Positions 17,503-26,969 of a stretch of DNA of 53,630 nucleotides are shown in pieces. The stretch's first letter is position 1, and every line of letters starts with the position of its first letter. The stretch spans positions 1 through 53,630 of the forward strand of contig NZ_JAAOIW010000028.1 in the NCBI RefSeq assembly GCF_011440305.1. Direction: 5' to 3'. The translations under genes and the position numbers were made by a program. Origin of the DNA: Paenibacillus agricola. Lineage in GTDB: Bacteria > Bacillota > Bacilli > Paenibacillales > NBRC-103111. The notes beneath the pieces are model-generated. The model worked only from the letters and a program-made list of their open reading frames with translations, was not told the origin of the DNA and did no database searches.

Positions 17503-19068
17503 TTACTTAGTGTTTTTATTGTACCATTCCGTACCTTCTTTAATAAGCTCGTCACCACCGCGCTTTTTGAAATCCTCTACAAATTTATCAAAGTTTTCTA
17601 CAGGCTCTTTACCCGTCATAACCTTTGCAGCAAATTCTATAAACAGACCCTTGTAATATAAATCTGGATTCTTCTGCATCGCAGGCAAGTAAGGCATTCC
17701 CTCGGCGTCATTCTTGCGTCCTTCTTTTGTAGCAATCTCCATTGCTTGCATGACTAGGTCGCCGAACGGACGAAGCTGCATAAACTCTTTATTCAGTACA
17801 TGGCTTGGCCCAAGGAACCTCATCCAGTTCAAATGCATGGACTCACGAGTCGTCTCTTCATTTGTACTCGGCACTTTATAGCTGATTTTGCCGTTCTCAA
17901 CCGTATGATCCACGCCTTCAAGGCCGTATAAGACCAGCTTCTGAGCCTCAGGTGTGTAAAACCAATCCAGAAATTTGATGGCATTCTCTGGATTCTTATT
18001 GGTCGATGGGATTACCCAAGTTGTAGCCGAAATAATAGAGCGCTTGAACGAACCGCCTTTTCCGTCGGGGCCTAATGGTGCGGCTACAGGAATAATTTCA
18101 GCTCCCGGCACATTCTTCTTCAAATCGGCGGCAAGCTTATCTATGCCATCCGCGCCTGTGACAAACATGCCGACTAAACCGGAGCCCTTAATTTTAGTAT
18201 CGGTATCCTTTGTTTTGTTCAAAAACACATCGTTATCAAGCAGTTTCTCTTGGTACATCATTTTGTACAACTCCAGCGCCTGCTTCATTTGCGGACGAAT
18301 GAAGCCCGGAACCATTTGGCCATTCTCGAATTTAAACGTATTCGGCGTTACATCGTAGGCATTCATGAACGTTTCCGCATACAGCAACGCTTCACGGCCG
18401 GTATATGGAATTTCATCTTTTTTACCGTTCCCGTTAGGATCCTTGTCACGAAATGCTTTTAAGACTTCGATAAACTCATCAACCGTCTTAGGAACCTGCA
18501 AGCCTAATTTATCCAACCAATCTTTTCTGAGCAGCGTAATCCGGCCTTGATCATTAAAGTTCAACAACGGAATGCCGTATATTTTCCCATCTTTGTACAC
18601 TTCTGGACCTGTCCAAGCTTCCTTCGGCGTGTTTTTCATAATATTGGGACCGTACTTTTCAAGCAGTGGCTTCAGGTCAGTAAGCGCGCCCGCATCAACC
18701 GCAGGAGCCAGCTCAGCGCTGTTAATCCCGACAGCTTGGATTAAATCAGGCAAATCACCGCCAGCAAACATAAGCGTAATTTGCTTTTCTTTTTCGTTGC
18801 TGTTAATGAGTTCGAATTTTACGTCGGTCTTGGATAATTCCCTCATTTTTTGAACGTATTTGTCCTCGTTAATATTGGCAGACGCAACAACATAGCCCTC
18901 ATTGTTGACAACGGCTACCTTTAATTTCGGAGGCGGGGCATTTACCGCTTGTGCCGCTGCATCTCCACCTCCTGCTGCTCCAGTCTCTGTCTTTGTGGAA
19001 CAACCGGCAACTGCTGTTGACAACAAAATACCGCTTAGCGTGATACTCATCCCTTTTTTCCAGTTCAT
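17503..19068 (-). CDS. ABC transporter extracellular solute-binding lipoprotein (CUT1, LplA-like)
   Basis: 521 aa. The signal peptide ends in lipobox VAGC (Cys about residue 23), followed by a Gly/Ala-rich linker. The body has the LplA-type motifs DKLGLQVPKTVDEFIEVLKAF and DKDPNGNGKKDEIPYTG. The gene lies 36 bp downstream of its LplC-type permease and should supply substrate to that transporter. GAGGGGAGAG precedes the ATG. Sequence similarity to the other two binding proteins in the window is clear in these motifs only, so the three probably bind different ligands. Confidence 0.9.
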   Translation of the reverse strand: MNWKKGMSITLSGILLSTAVAGCSTKTETGAAGGGDAAAQAVNAPPPKLKVAVVNNEGYVVASANINEDKYVQKMRELSKTDVKFELINSNEKEKQITLMFAGGDLPDLIQAVGINSAELAPAVDAGALTDLKPLLEKYGPNIMKNTPKEAWTGPEVYKDGKIYGIPLLNFNDQGRITLLRKDWLDKLGLQVPKTVDEFIEVLKAFRDKDPNGNGKKDEIPYTGREALLYAETFMNAYDVTPNTFKFENGQMVPGFIRPQMKQALELYKMMYQEKLLDNDVFLNKTKDTDTKIKGSGLVGMFVTGADGIDKLAADLKKNVPGAEIIPVAAPLGPDGKGGSFKRSIISATTWVIPSTNKNPENAIKFLDWFYTPEAQKLVLYGLEGVDHTVENGKISYKVPSTNEETTRESMHLNWMRFLGPSHVLNKEFMQLRPFGDLVMQAMEIATKEGRKNDAEGMPYLPAMQKNPDLYYKGLFIEFAAKVMTGKEPVENFDKFVEDFKKRGGDELIKEGTEWYNKNTK

Positions 19069-19104
19069 TTTCTTAACTCTCCCCTCAAAATGTAAAATAA
19101 AAGG

Positions 19105-19971
19105 CTATCCTTTAACAGATCCGAGCATGGCACCCTTAATAAAGTGCTTCTGGATCATTGGATAAATAAGCAGAATAGGTACAGTAGCCACAATAATGGT
19201 AGCCATCTTGATACCTTCAACCGACTGCAGCGTCAAAGCCATGGTACTTCGCATTTCATCCGAATTCGTTTCTACCAACAGCTGCCTCAGCTTGACCTGA
19301 AGCGGATAAAGACTGGCGTCCCGGACAAACATAATCGCATTGAAATACGCGTTCCAGTGGCTTACAGCATAGAACAAACCGATTGTAGTAATAGACGGGA
19401 TCGATAACGGCAGCGCAATTCTCCACCATGTGCCGAAATCGGAGCAACCGTCGATCTTAGCGGCTTCCAGCAAACCATGGGGCAAATTCTGAAAGAATGA
19501 GATCATAACAATCAAATTAAATGCGCTTATTAATCCGGGGATCATGAGCGCCCATAGCGTATTCATCATCCCAAGCGATTTAACAACCAGATAGCCAGGC
19601 ACCATAGGCACTTGGAAAATCATCGTGAAAATAATCAGGATCATGATGGCTGACCGCAGCTTCAGGTCTCTTCTGGATAGCCCAAACGCCATTAATGAGG
19701 TAAATGCTAAATTAAGAAAGGTCCCAAACACGGTAATATAAATCGAAACTCCAGCAGATTTCCACAGGGAGGGCGTCTTAACCACCGCCTCGTAATTTTC
19801 CAGCGTGAATTCCCTAGGAAAAAAGGTGATACCTCCCTTAACAATAGCTGAACCGCTGCTGAATGAAGCAGCCAATACATTCCAAAAAGGGTATAACATA
19901 ACTAAACCAAGGATGGTTAAAAATATATAATTAAACCCTCGAAACATTTTTAATGAAAGTGCGGTTTTCAT
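19105..19971 (-). CDS. ABC transporter permease, LplC/YtcP type
   Basis: 288 aa, six membrane helices, EAA loop GLLEAAKIDGCSDFGTWWRIALPLS and family C terminus IQKHFIKGAMLGSVKG. AAGGGAGAAG precedes the start. It should dimerise with the upstream LplB-type subunit to form the channel of the glycan-operon transporter. Confidence 0.92.
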   Translation of the reverse strand: MKTALSLKMFRGFNYIFLTILGLVMLYPFWNVLAASFSSGSAIVKGGITFFPREFTLENYEAVVKTPSLWKSAGVSIYITVFGTFLNLAFTSLMAFGLSRRDLKLRSAIMILIIFTMIFQVPMVPGYLVVKSLGMMNTLWALMIPGLISAFNLIVMISFFQNLPHGLLEAAKIDGCSDFGTWWRIALPLSIPSITTIGLFYAVSHWNAYFNAIMFVRDASLYPLQVKLRQLLVETNSDEMRSTMALTLQSVEGIKMATIIVATVPILLIYPMIQKHFIKGAMLGSVKG

Positions 19972-20001
19972 AGGCTTCTCCCTTCTATTTATTTTAAAGC
20001 T

Positions 20002-20934
20002 TTAAAAAATAGATTCGCCGGTTGTTTTCTTACTGACCTGATTGGCCATTACGATAAGAACCAAGCCTACAATGGATTTAAACAATCCAATAGCCGTAGT
20101 CAGACTCATCTTGCCTCCCAGCAAGCCTACGCGGTATGTATAAGTATCAATGATTTCCCCTGTTGACGTAACTAACGGATTAAGCAGCATATACACTTGC
20201 TCCACGCCAACATCGAGAATATCGCCGATATTCAACAACAATAAGATCATGATCGTAGGTAAAATGGCTGGAATCGTGATACTGGACACTTGCCGCAATT
20301 TGCCGGCTCCATCAACTTCGGCTGCTTCGTATAACTCTGGGTTCACCCCGGCCAGTGCAGCCAAGTAGATGATTGTACCCCAGCCGACTCCCTTCCAGAC
20401 ATCGGAAACAACAATGATGATCCGAAAATAATCGGGCTCCTGCATAAAGTAGATCGGCTCTTTACCCATAAGCTTTACCAACTCGTTGACAGGGCCTGAC
20501 GTCGGGGATAAAATGCTGATAACCATGCCGCCCACAATAACCCAAGATAAAAAGTGAGGCAGATAAAGAATAGTCTGAATAAACCTTTTGAAAAACATTT
20601 TACCGATTTCATTGAGTAGTATCGCCAGTATAATGGGGGCAGGAAATCCAAAAACCAGCTTGTATACACTGATTAATACCGTATTTCTCAATATTCTAAA
20701 AAATTCAGGATACGCCAGCATCGTTCTGAAATTTTCCAGACCTACAAATTCACTTCCCAGAATCCCTTTAAATACGGAATAGTCCTGGAATGCAATGATA
20801 CTCCCACTTAAAGGGATGTATTTGAAAATAATAAAAAACAGCGCTCCTGGCAAAATCATCATGTACATCTGCCAGTTTTTTTGCATGTAATTTCTTTTTC
20901 TGACTACTCCGACAGCGGCTGACAATTTCTTCAC
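20002..20934 (-). CDS. ABC transporter permease, LplB type
   Basis: 310 aa with the LplB motif FIIFKYIPLSGSIIAFQDY, six helices and EAA loop ELYEAAEVDGAGKLRQVSSITIP. The GTG at 20934 abuts the Shine-Dalgarno sequence AAAAGGG; a TTG at 20925 has ideal spacing from AAGGGG and may be the real start (307 aa). It lies 107 bp downstream of the response-regulator gene, a gap with a cre-like site, so transport and enzyme genes may have their own promoter. Confidence 0.9.
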   Translation of the reverse strand: MKKLSAAVGVVRKRNYMQKNWQMYMMILPGALFFIIFKYIPLSGSIIAFQDYSVFKGILGSEFVGLENFRTMLAYPEFFRILRNTVLISVYKLVFGFPAPIILAILLNEIGKMFFKRFIQTILYLPHFLSWVIVGGMVISILSPTSGPVNELVKLMGKEPIYFMQEPDYFRIIIVVSDVWKGVGWGTIIYLAALAGVNPELYEAAEVDGAGKLRQVSSITIPAILPTIMILLLLNIGDILDVGVEQVYMLLNPLVTSTGEIIDTYTYRVGLLGGKMSLTTAIGLFKSIVGLVLIVMANQVSKKTTGESIF

Positions 20935-20958
20935 CCCTTTTATATGACTTATAATAAG

Positions 20959-20973
20959 TGTAATCGCTTTCTT
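20959..20973 (-). promoter_or_regulatory. cre-like catabolite control site upstream of transporter genes
   Basis: The minus strand reads AAGAAAGCGATTACA, which fits the cre pattern WTGNAANCGNWNNCW at all but one position (T2 to A). It lies in the 107-bp gap between regulator and permease genes. CcpA binding here would repress uptake when preferred sugars are present. Confidence 0.45.
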
Positions 20974-21040
20974 GTTTCTTTGACATATCCGTGCTTATTC
21001 GGAACTGGTTAATTTTTGTCTTTCATTGGCGCTGATTCAT

Positions 21041-22093
21041 TTATTCAAGCCCAAGTAACTTACGGTACTCTGTTGGATTATATCCGCTGTATTTTTTGAA
21101 TACTTTAGCAAAATGAGAATACTCCTTATATCCACTTAAATAAGCCACCTCATACGTTTTGGATTCCGGGTTGGCAAGCATACGCTTGGCATGTTCAATA
21201 CGGACCTGGGTTACATAATGAATAAATGAAATCCCGGTCTCTTCTTTAAAGCAGCGGCTCAAATACGAAATCGAGACCCCAACCTCATCAGCTGTTTGCT
21301 GAAGCGATAATGTATCCTCGTGATAGTGACTTTCAATGAAGGTTACGGCGGCACGAATGTATTTTCTGTACGCTTGGTTTCTGTTGCGTTTGATTTCCTT
21401 CATCAGGCGGTTGATATTTTCGGAGAATTGTCCGCGGGGATTGGTATGGCTGTTCATGGACAAATCCAACTCGGCCAGGCTGATATCACCGTCATCTTTT
21501 CGAAGCAGGTTATTCCTAATAAAAATGAGTAAATCCGTATAACAATGGAGCAGCGGGAAGTAGGATGCATACTTTTCTGTTAGCTCTTTATCAATAGTAT
21601 CCAATGTTTGATCCACGCTGGCTTGATCGAGAAACCAAATTTTATTCAGCAGCTCCTCCCCCAACATTGTACAAGCCCAAATCCATTCACTGTTGTTGTT
21701 ATTTCCATGTTTCTTTCTTTCGAATTTTTGCTCGATGGTTTGCAGCAGACTTAGTACGATGTCAGGGTCAATCGGTTTAAGCAAATAGTCGACAACCTGC
21801 TTAAATCGAAGCGCGCTTCTTGCATATTCGAATTCACTGTAGCCCGATACAATAATGAATGTGGTTTGGGGGGTGTTGGACTCCGCCCATTCAATCAGCT
21901 CGAGCCCATCCATAACGGGCATGTTAATATCCGTAAATACAAGCTCCGGCGAAAGCTTCTGTATCAGTTGTGAGGCCTCCATCCCATTCTTGGCTGTTCC
22001 GACAACCGTGAACGGAAGGCCGCTTCTTTCAATCAATATGCTTAAGCTTCGCTTTATCATGCTCTCATCATCAACGATAATTACTTTATGCAT
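21041..22093 (-). CDS. YesN-type response regulator (receiver plus AraC HTH)
   Basis: 350 aa. The receiver domain at about 1-120 has acidic residues in IIVDDES, the phospho-acceptor Asp in LVFTDINMPVMDG and a Lys in YLLKPIDPD. The C terminus has two AraC helix-turn-helix units (IESHYHEDTLSLQQTADEVG with SISYLSRCFKEETG, then TYEVAYLSGYKEYSHFAKVFKK). GGAGGAAC precedes the ATG. The gene follows its kinase by 18 bp. YesM/YesN pairs activate polysaccharide uptake operons in Bacillus and Paenibacillus; the likely target is the transporter promoter immediately downstream. Confidence 0.92.
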   Translation of the reverse strand: MHKVIIVDDESMIKRSLSILIERSGLPFTVVGTAKNGMEASQLIQKLSPELVFTDINMPVMDGLELIEWAESNTPQTTFIIVSGYSEFEYARSALRFKQVVDYLLKPIDPDIVLSLLQTIEQKFERKKHGNNNNSEWIWACTMLGEELLNKIWFLDQASVDQTLDTIDKELTEKYASYFPLLHCYTDLLIFIRNNLLRKDDGDISLAELDLSMNSHTNPRGQFSENINRLMKEIKRNRNQAYRKYIRAAVTFIESHYHEDTLSLQQTADEVGVSISYLSRCFKEETGISFIHYVTQVRIEHAKRMLANPESKTYEVAYLSGYKEYSHFAKVFKKYSGYNPTEYRKLLGLE

Positions 22094-22111
22094 TTTTGTT
22101 CCTCCATGGCT

Positions 22112-23896
22112 CTATTCATATGGAAGTCTAATTTCAATGACCGTTCCCGATTCATCCGATTTGGCAATATGCAGCCCGTAGGGGTTGCCAAAAGTTAGCA
22201 CAATCCGGCTATGCACGTTCCACAACCCGATCCGGTTCAAGAAAGGATGCTGATGATCATCAACGATCTGATTCATCGTCACTTCATTAAAGACATGATT
22301 AAACTGCTCCACTTTTCCGGCACTCATTCCCCCTCCTTCATCCACTACTTTAATGACATAATAATCAGCCCTTAGCTCGTCGAAAACTCCAATATAGGCA
22401 GGTTCTTTTTTATGCTTCTCATAACCGTGAATAAATGCATTTTCCACAATAGGCTGCAGCAACAATTTAAGAGCTTTCACTTGTACCACTTCACAGAATG
22501 GAACGTTTACCTCCATGCTCAGTTCCTCATACCGCTGCTTTTGCACCTCCAGATAGGTTTGGATTTGGTCGAGCTCCATCTGTATATGGACAAGCTCGTG
22601 CGGGCTTCCAACGCTGTAACGGAAAATTTTCGCTAAGGCAATAACCATGCGGCTAATAGGTTTATAGCCTTCCATAATCGCATGGGAATTAATAACCTCC
22701 AATGTGTTATACAAGAAATGAGGATTGATTTTCGATTGTATGGATGCCAGCATCGATTCCCGCTGCTTAATTTCCATTTGCTTTCCTTTTACTTTCGAAA
22801 TATGGACAGCCTCGATTAACCCCCTAATCTCTTCAACCATTTTATTAAAACTATGGTATAAGCTGTTAATTTCTTGGTTTTTATGAGTAGGAGCCGTTAC
22901 TGACAAGTCCCCCAGCTCGGCTTTTTTCATCATATATCTCAATCGTGACAATGAACGGCTCAGGAATAAGGAATAACCACCTACCGTTACGAGAGCAATA
23001 ATGACCAGACAGATTCCGATGGTTACGGTCATATTCCTCAATGAAACCATATCACCCGTCAACGCTTGGATTGGGATTTGGAACACAACCGTCCATCCTG
23101 TGCTTTTGGAACGAAAGCTTGAAATGAGATGGTGCTGGTCTTCCGACTTTCTGGTTAAAAATTGCCCTTCCAGTGGAATCGACTCACTCATTTCCGCATC
23201 ACTTAACGGCTGTCCCCACCTATTGCTTTCCGGGTGGTAAATCAGTCGGCCCTCATTATCTACGATCCAAACAAAACCTGTCTTGCTTATCTGAACGGAT
23301 TGCGCCATGGTATGCAGCTCTATAAGCTTCAGATCGATAGCTAGAATACCGGATAGCTGCATCGTATTCGTCACATACAGATTCCTCCCCACTGTCAACA
23401 CAGATGCAGAGTCGATAACCGATATGCCGAAGAAACGAAAGTTTTTTCTGTCCACGTCTTGTTTCATATAAGAATCAAACCTGGACTGATTCGCAAAAAT
23501 AGCAGTGGTAGAAACCGTATTTCCTTGAGCTGAATACAAGGAGACACCATACAAATCTTTTCTGCCAAATAGGATCGTGTCTAAAATCTGCGTACCGACT
23601 AATTTCGAATTTTGGTAACGGTTATAATCACTGCTTGGATTGATTTTCAAAAATTCTTGGATCAACGGGTGCGTCGCTAAAGGGAGGGTGACACGTTCTA
23701 ATTCGTTAAAATAAATGTCCAGCTTATTGCTTAACTGTTCAACCAATTGCTCACTTGCTTGATAGGCATTGTTTTCAACCGTTTTTGTTGCTTCTTTATA
23801 CCAAATCACACCGAACAAAATAAAAGGGACACATAAAAAAAAGAAAAACAACAATAAAAACGTTGTTTTTATAGAAAACCTGTGTATAAAATTCAT
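22112..23896 (-). CDS. YesM-type sensor histidine kinase
   Basis: 594 aa from the ATG at 23896, which has GAGGGG nearby; an upstream start would overlap the preceding gene. Architecture: membrane helix (about 10-33), extracellular dCache sensor (about 35-290), second helix (about 296-320), HAMP (about 320-375), His_kinase domain with QSKINPHFLYNTLEVIN holding the phosphorylatable His, then HATPase (IVENAFIHGYEKH, KVVDEGGGM). It should sense an extracellular glycan signal and phosphorylate the YesN-type regulator encoded next. It starts 25 bp after the phosphoesterase gene. Confidence 0.92.
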   Translation of the reverse strand: MNFIHRFSIKTTFLLLFFFFLCVPFILFGVIWYKEATKTVENNAYQASEQLVEQLSNKLDIYFNELERVTLPLATHPLIQEFLKINPSSDYNRYQNSKLVGTQILDTILFGRKDLYGVSLYSAQGNTVSTTAIFANQSRFDSYMKQDVDRKNFRFFGISVIDSASVLTVGRNLYVTNTMQLSGILAIDLKLIELHTMAQSVQISKTGFVWIVDNEGRLIYHPESNRWGQPLSDAEMSESIPLEGQFLTRKSEDQHHLISSFRSKSTGWTVVFQIPIQALTGDMVSLRNMTVTIGICLVIIALVTVGGYSLFLSRSLSRLRYMMKKAELGDLSVTAPTHKNQEINSLYHSFNKMVEEIRGLIEAVHISKVKGKQMEIKQRESMLASIQSKINPHFLYNTLEVINSHAIMEGYKPISRMVIALAKIFRYSVGSPHELVHIQMELDQIQTYLEVQKQRYEELSMEVNVPFCEVVQVKALKLLLQPIVENAFIHGYEKHKKEPAYIGVFDELRADYYVIKVVDEGGGMSAGKVEQFNHVFNEVTMNQIVDDHQHPFLNRIGLWNVHSRIVLTFGNPYGLHIAKSDESGTVIEIRLPYE

Positions 23897-23921
23897 GCTT
23901 ATCCCCTCTATTTGTTGGAAT

Positions 23922-24848
23922 TCACACCGTTTCTTGGGATGAAGGATCGCCAATAACCGTTCCGTCGTCCAATCGGATCCAGGTCTGAAATTTCCGTTCA
24001 CCTTCAAGCAGACGAATCATTCGCGCCCCTCTTGCGGTCCCGTTGCGCGGGTACGTATTATATCCGGTAGCCCGTCCGTAGCACAAGCGTATACCATGAA
24101 GCTCCCCGCAATAATCATTGACATGGTCATGTCCGGCAAACATACCCGTTATATCGCCTCGTTCCAACGCAGCAGTGAAAAACCCGGAATTCAGTGGCGG
24201 GCAAGCAACCTTCTCCAAACGGCTGCCGCAGCATTCCTGCTCATTCCAAACGGTATTATATTCAGGCAGGGGGATATGGAAAAAAGCAAGGGAGGGCACC
24301 GACCGGCCAAACTCCTGTTCAAGCTTGGCGGATTGCTCTGTGTACCATTCGATCTGGTCTTGTTTAATCCAATCGTATCCGGTAACAGGCGATGGAGCCA
24401 TTTCATGGGAATCAAGCAAATACAACACTGCAGAAGTGGATGAACCTCCCGGTCCTCCGATCCTTAGCATGAAATTACCCAGCCCGGAAACTCCGCCCGG
24501 ACCTGCTTCGGTTAGGCAATGCGGACAATTGCGCTGCACCTCCATCAGTTCCTCGCCCGTTACACCGTATTCTTTATCATGATTTCCGAAAACAGCTGCC
24601 CATGGAACCCCATGCTCCTCCAGAATCTGAACAGCTTGAGCGTAAGCTTCCGGCCTTCCGTTCAAGCATTGTCCGCTCTGTATCACATCACCGGTAAGAA
24701 TGGCAAGATCAGGCTGCTCCGCACTTAAAATCATGTCCATTAGCCTTCTCGTTTGTTGATCAAGCCCGTCACCCAGCTTCCAATGCATATCCGTAAATTG
24801 TACGATTGTGAAGCTTCCGTCTGCTCGAAATTTCAATGTCTTCGACAC
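23922..24848 (-). CDS. Calcineurin-like metallophosphoesterase (copy 2)
   Basis: 308 aa with FTDMHW, LTGDVI, VFGNHDKEYG, FFHIPLPEY and FAGHDHVND. It is the paralogue of the 12661-13605 protein; about half of residues look identical by eye over the full length. The start is GTG at 24848, 7 bp after AAGGGG. Two copies at nearly opposite ends of one operon suggest either two related phosphoryl substrates or a two-step removal. The reaction itself is not known. Confidence 0.88.
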   Translation of the reverse strand: MSKTLKFRADGSFTIVQFTDMHWKLGDGLDQQTRRLMDMILSAEQPDLAILTGDVIQSGQCLNGRPEAYAQAVQILEEHGVPWAAVFGNHDKEYGVTGEELMEVQRNCPHCLTEAGPGGVSGLGNFMLRIGGPGGSSTSAVLYLLDSHEMAPSPVTGYDWIKQDQIEWYTEQSAKLEQEFGRSVPSLAFFHIPLPEYNTVWNEQECCGSRLEKVACPPLNSGFFTAALERGDITGMFAGHDHVNDYCGELHGIRLCYGRATGYNTYPRNGTARGARMIRLLEGERKFQTWIRLDDGTVIGDPSSQETV

Positions 24849-24887
24849 AGCTTATCCCCTTTCTCCTGATTTGTTATTCATCTGAAA

Positions 24888-26735
24888 CTAATCAAAATTC
24901 AGGATCAAGCTGTCCTCCTCGAAGCGGATTTCATAGTGCCCAGACCTATATTCTGATGTGCAGTAAGGGTTTTCAAATCTTTTATAGCCCGTTAACGGAA
25001 TCTCCTCACCGTTTACACAAAGCGGCTGATCCCAACCAAATTGTATCGTATCCCCGGCAATGTCCCAGCTCATATCAAGACCGTCAAATTGCAAGCCAGA
25101 TTGCAATATTTCTGCTGCGAAGGAAGCAAACGAACCATGATCTTGTTTCGATCCTACACGGCATACCCATATATTAGTCAACGAATCACATATGACTTCT
25201 TCCTCAGCATGTTTCGGGTTGGCAGACCAGGCATACCCGTTCTGAGAATGCAGCGCGATATATCCATTGTTCTTCCTGCCGAAGATCCAGCCTGCGATTT
25301 CAGAAACTTCATCAAATCCCTGTTTCGGGAAATAAGCGTGGGAGTAGGGAACGCTTACATCCTCACGCAACTTATGAATACTAACCAAAGTATGCTTATA
25401 TTGAGCGGCTCTCGGGAAGATCCCGTTGCCGGCCCACAAATCCGGTCTTCCTTCCCCCTCGGTAAAGGTTCCGGGGTGGTTCGTGAAAACGATCGCATCC
25501 TTCCCCAGCGTTGCTTGCCATATATGCTGCTGAAACCCATTCTCGCCTGGACGGTAGCTTTGGGCACAGCTTAGCATGTAATCGGCCGTTTTGTAGGTGA
25601 TTTTATTGACCCTGCTTAAATAAGTGATCGCGCGGCAAGCTTCAGGCTCCACTCCAATAATTCGGCAATTTTTTACATATTCATGCTCATTGTATACTTC
25701 ACTATGCACCATTATACCGTATTTCTCACCCATTCGTTTAGTTGCTTCAATAATTTTCGAATGTGTGTATCCCATATTTTGCCAATATAACGTCAAGTCC
25801 TCTTCATCCTCAAAGCCCTTCCCGAACAACGGTCCGTCTTCTACGTTAAAGCTTTGCTGCTCATGATCCTCCATACTCCGTTTGTCCAGAAAAATACGTT
25901 CAAGTATAGGATGCGGTTCAAAGTAGCTTGTCGCAAAAGCGACCGTACATTTTTCAAGCGTGGTCTGGCTTAGTTCACCGAAATTCCACAATAATTTCTT
26001 AAGAGAGCGTGTTGGATCCTTAGCACCCGATTTGAGGTCTCTTGAATAAGTCCGGCCGTAAGTGCAAGCAAGCACTCCTTGGAAGGAGTTAACAGCCAAA
26101 CCGAACAAGACGACCTGCAACAAATCACCGGCTTTCTGTTTAAGCTCAAGGTCTTCGGCAAAATCAAATACGTTCAACAAGGAGTTCGCATTTGTCGGCA
26201 AATAGGTGTGTGAATCCCATTCGGAGAATCCAACCTTGCCCTTAAGGTTGATCCAATCGAGCATTTTCAGCTTAAGCTCCGCCATAATCTCTTTTCCCTT
26301 TTTCCCCCGTGCGGTAAAGGTCTCCTCCGGAAACAACTGTGCAACCAAATATTCGCCGGTGTGAAAGGCCATAATATGATTTTCTGTCCACATATTCTGC
26401 TTGCCCGGAAACTTCGCATTCTCGCTAAACCAATAATCATACTCCAGCAGCGTATGTTTAATCTTGGTGACTACATCGCTGCTTAACAATCCGCTTTTTG
26501 AATCTAAGTACAACATCCTGAGCAACATGGAGACTGAAAAATCACTGCAATCTAATCTATAATATATGGGTGCAAGCGCACTCAAAATAAATTCTTGATT
26601 CGGTGTCTTTCCAGCAGCTAATTGGGTCAGGGCAAACAGTAACTTTTGCCTGCCTTCCAGCATACCCCCACGAACCTTCGGATCCAACTCAGACCAATAT
26701 TCCAAATACTCTTGCCGGACTTGTGCATACTTCAT
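24888..26735 (-). CDS. Putative (alpha/alpha)-toroid carbohydrate-active enzyme, lyase-like
   Basis: 615 aa, no signal peptide, cytoplasmic. Residues about 20-300 look all-helical, with WTENHIMAFHTGEYLVAQLFPEE and SEWDSHTYLPTNANSLLNVFD. The C-terminal part is beta-rich and ends in a sandwich-like segment (WDIAGDTIQFGWDQPLCVNGEEI). This helical-toroid plus beta-sandwich layout is that of heparinase-II-type lyases and related hydrolases, but I cannot place it in a named family. First gene of the ten-gene operon. AGGAGGATAATTATCT leads into the ATG. Confidence 0.55.
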   Translation of the reverse strand: MKYAQVRQEYLEYWSELDPKVRGGMLEGRQKLLFALTQLAAGKTPNQEFILSALAPIYYRLDCSDFSVSMLLRMLYLDSKSGLLSSDVVTKIKHTLLEYDYWFSENAKFPGKQNMWTENHIMAFHTGEYLVAQLFPEETFTARGKKGKEIMAELKLKMLDWINLKGKVGFSEWDSHTYLPTNANSLLNVFDFAEDLELKQKAGDLLQVVLFGLAVNSFQGVLACTYGRTYSRDLKSGAKDPTRSLKKLLWNFGELSQTTLEKCTVAFATSYFEPHPILERIFLDKRSMEDHEQQSFNVEDGPLFGKGFEDEEDLTLYWQNMGYTHSKIIEATKRMGEKYGIMVHSEVYNEHEYVKNCRIIGVEPEACRAITYLSRVNKITYKTADYMLSCAQSYRPGENGFQQHIWQATLGKDAIVFTNHPGTFTEGEGRPDLWAGNGIFPRAAQYKHTLVSIHKLREDVSVPYSHAYFPKQGFDEVSEIAGWIFGRKNNGYIALHSQNGYAWSANPKHAEEEVICDSLTNIWVCRVGSKQDHGSFASFAAEILQSGLQFDGLDMSWDIAGDTIQFGWDQPLCVNGEEIPLTGYKRFENPYCTSEYRSGHYEIRFEEDSLILNFD

Positions 26736-26755
26736 AGATAATTATCCTCCTGAGT

Positions 26756-26969
26756 GCTTCCCTTAGGGGGAAGCTTGCTTCATAAGTAGTGGCTTTAGAT
26801 AAAGATTACTGTCATTATAAATGATCCTTTCAGGCTCTGAATATGGCTTATCTTTGACTAAAGTAGTCATATTTTGCTACTTACTAGTTAAAGGGGCCCA
26901 AAGGCTTTCCTAAGGCTCAGCCTTGGGTTATAATCGGAAAAAATAAGGAAAATTAAGGAGATGCCCCAA
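26756..26969. promoter_or_regulatory. Divergent promoter region: glycan operon (-) and esterase (+)
   Basis: Minus strand: -35 TTCAGA (26836-26841), 16-bp spacer, -10 TATAAT (26814-26819), for the glycan operon. A 7-bp hairpin (GCTTCCC...GGGAAGC, 26756-26774) lies in its leader just before the RBS. The palindrome TCATTATAAATGA overlaps the -10. Plus strand: -10 TATAAT (26929-26934) for the esterase, preceded by the palindrome AAGGCTCAGCCTT (26912-26924), a possible operator in the spacer. Confidence 0.55.

Noticed and set aside
22112-24007. Longer YesM-type kinase starting at 24007
   Set aside because: Extra N-terminal 37 residues overlap the stop of the preceding gene and have no RBS. The ATG at 23896 has one and begins at the membrane helix.
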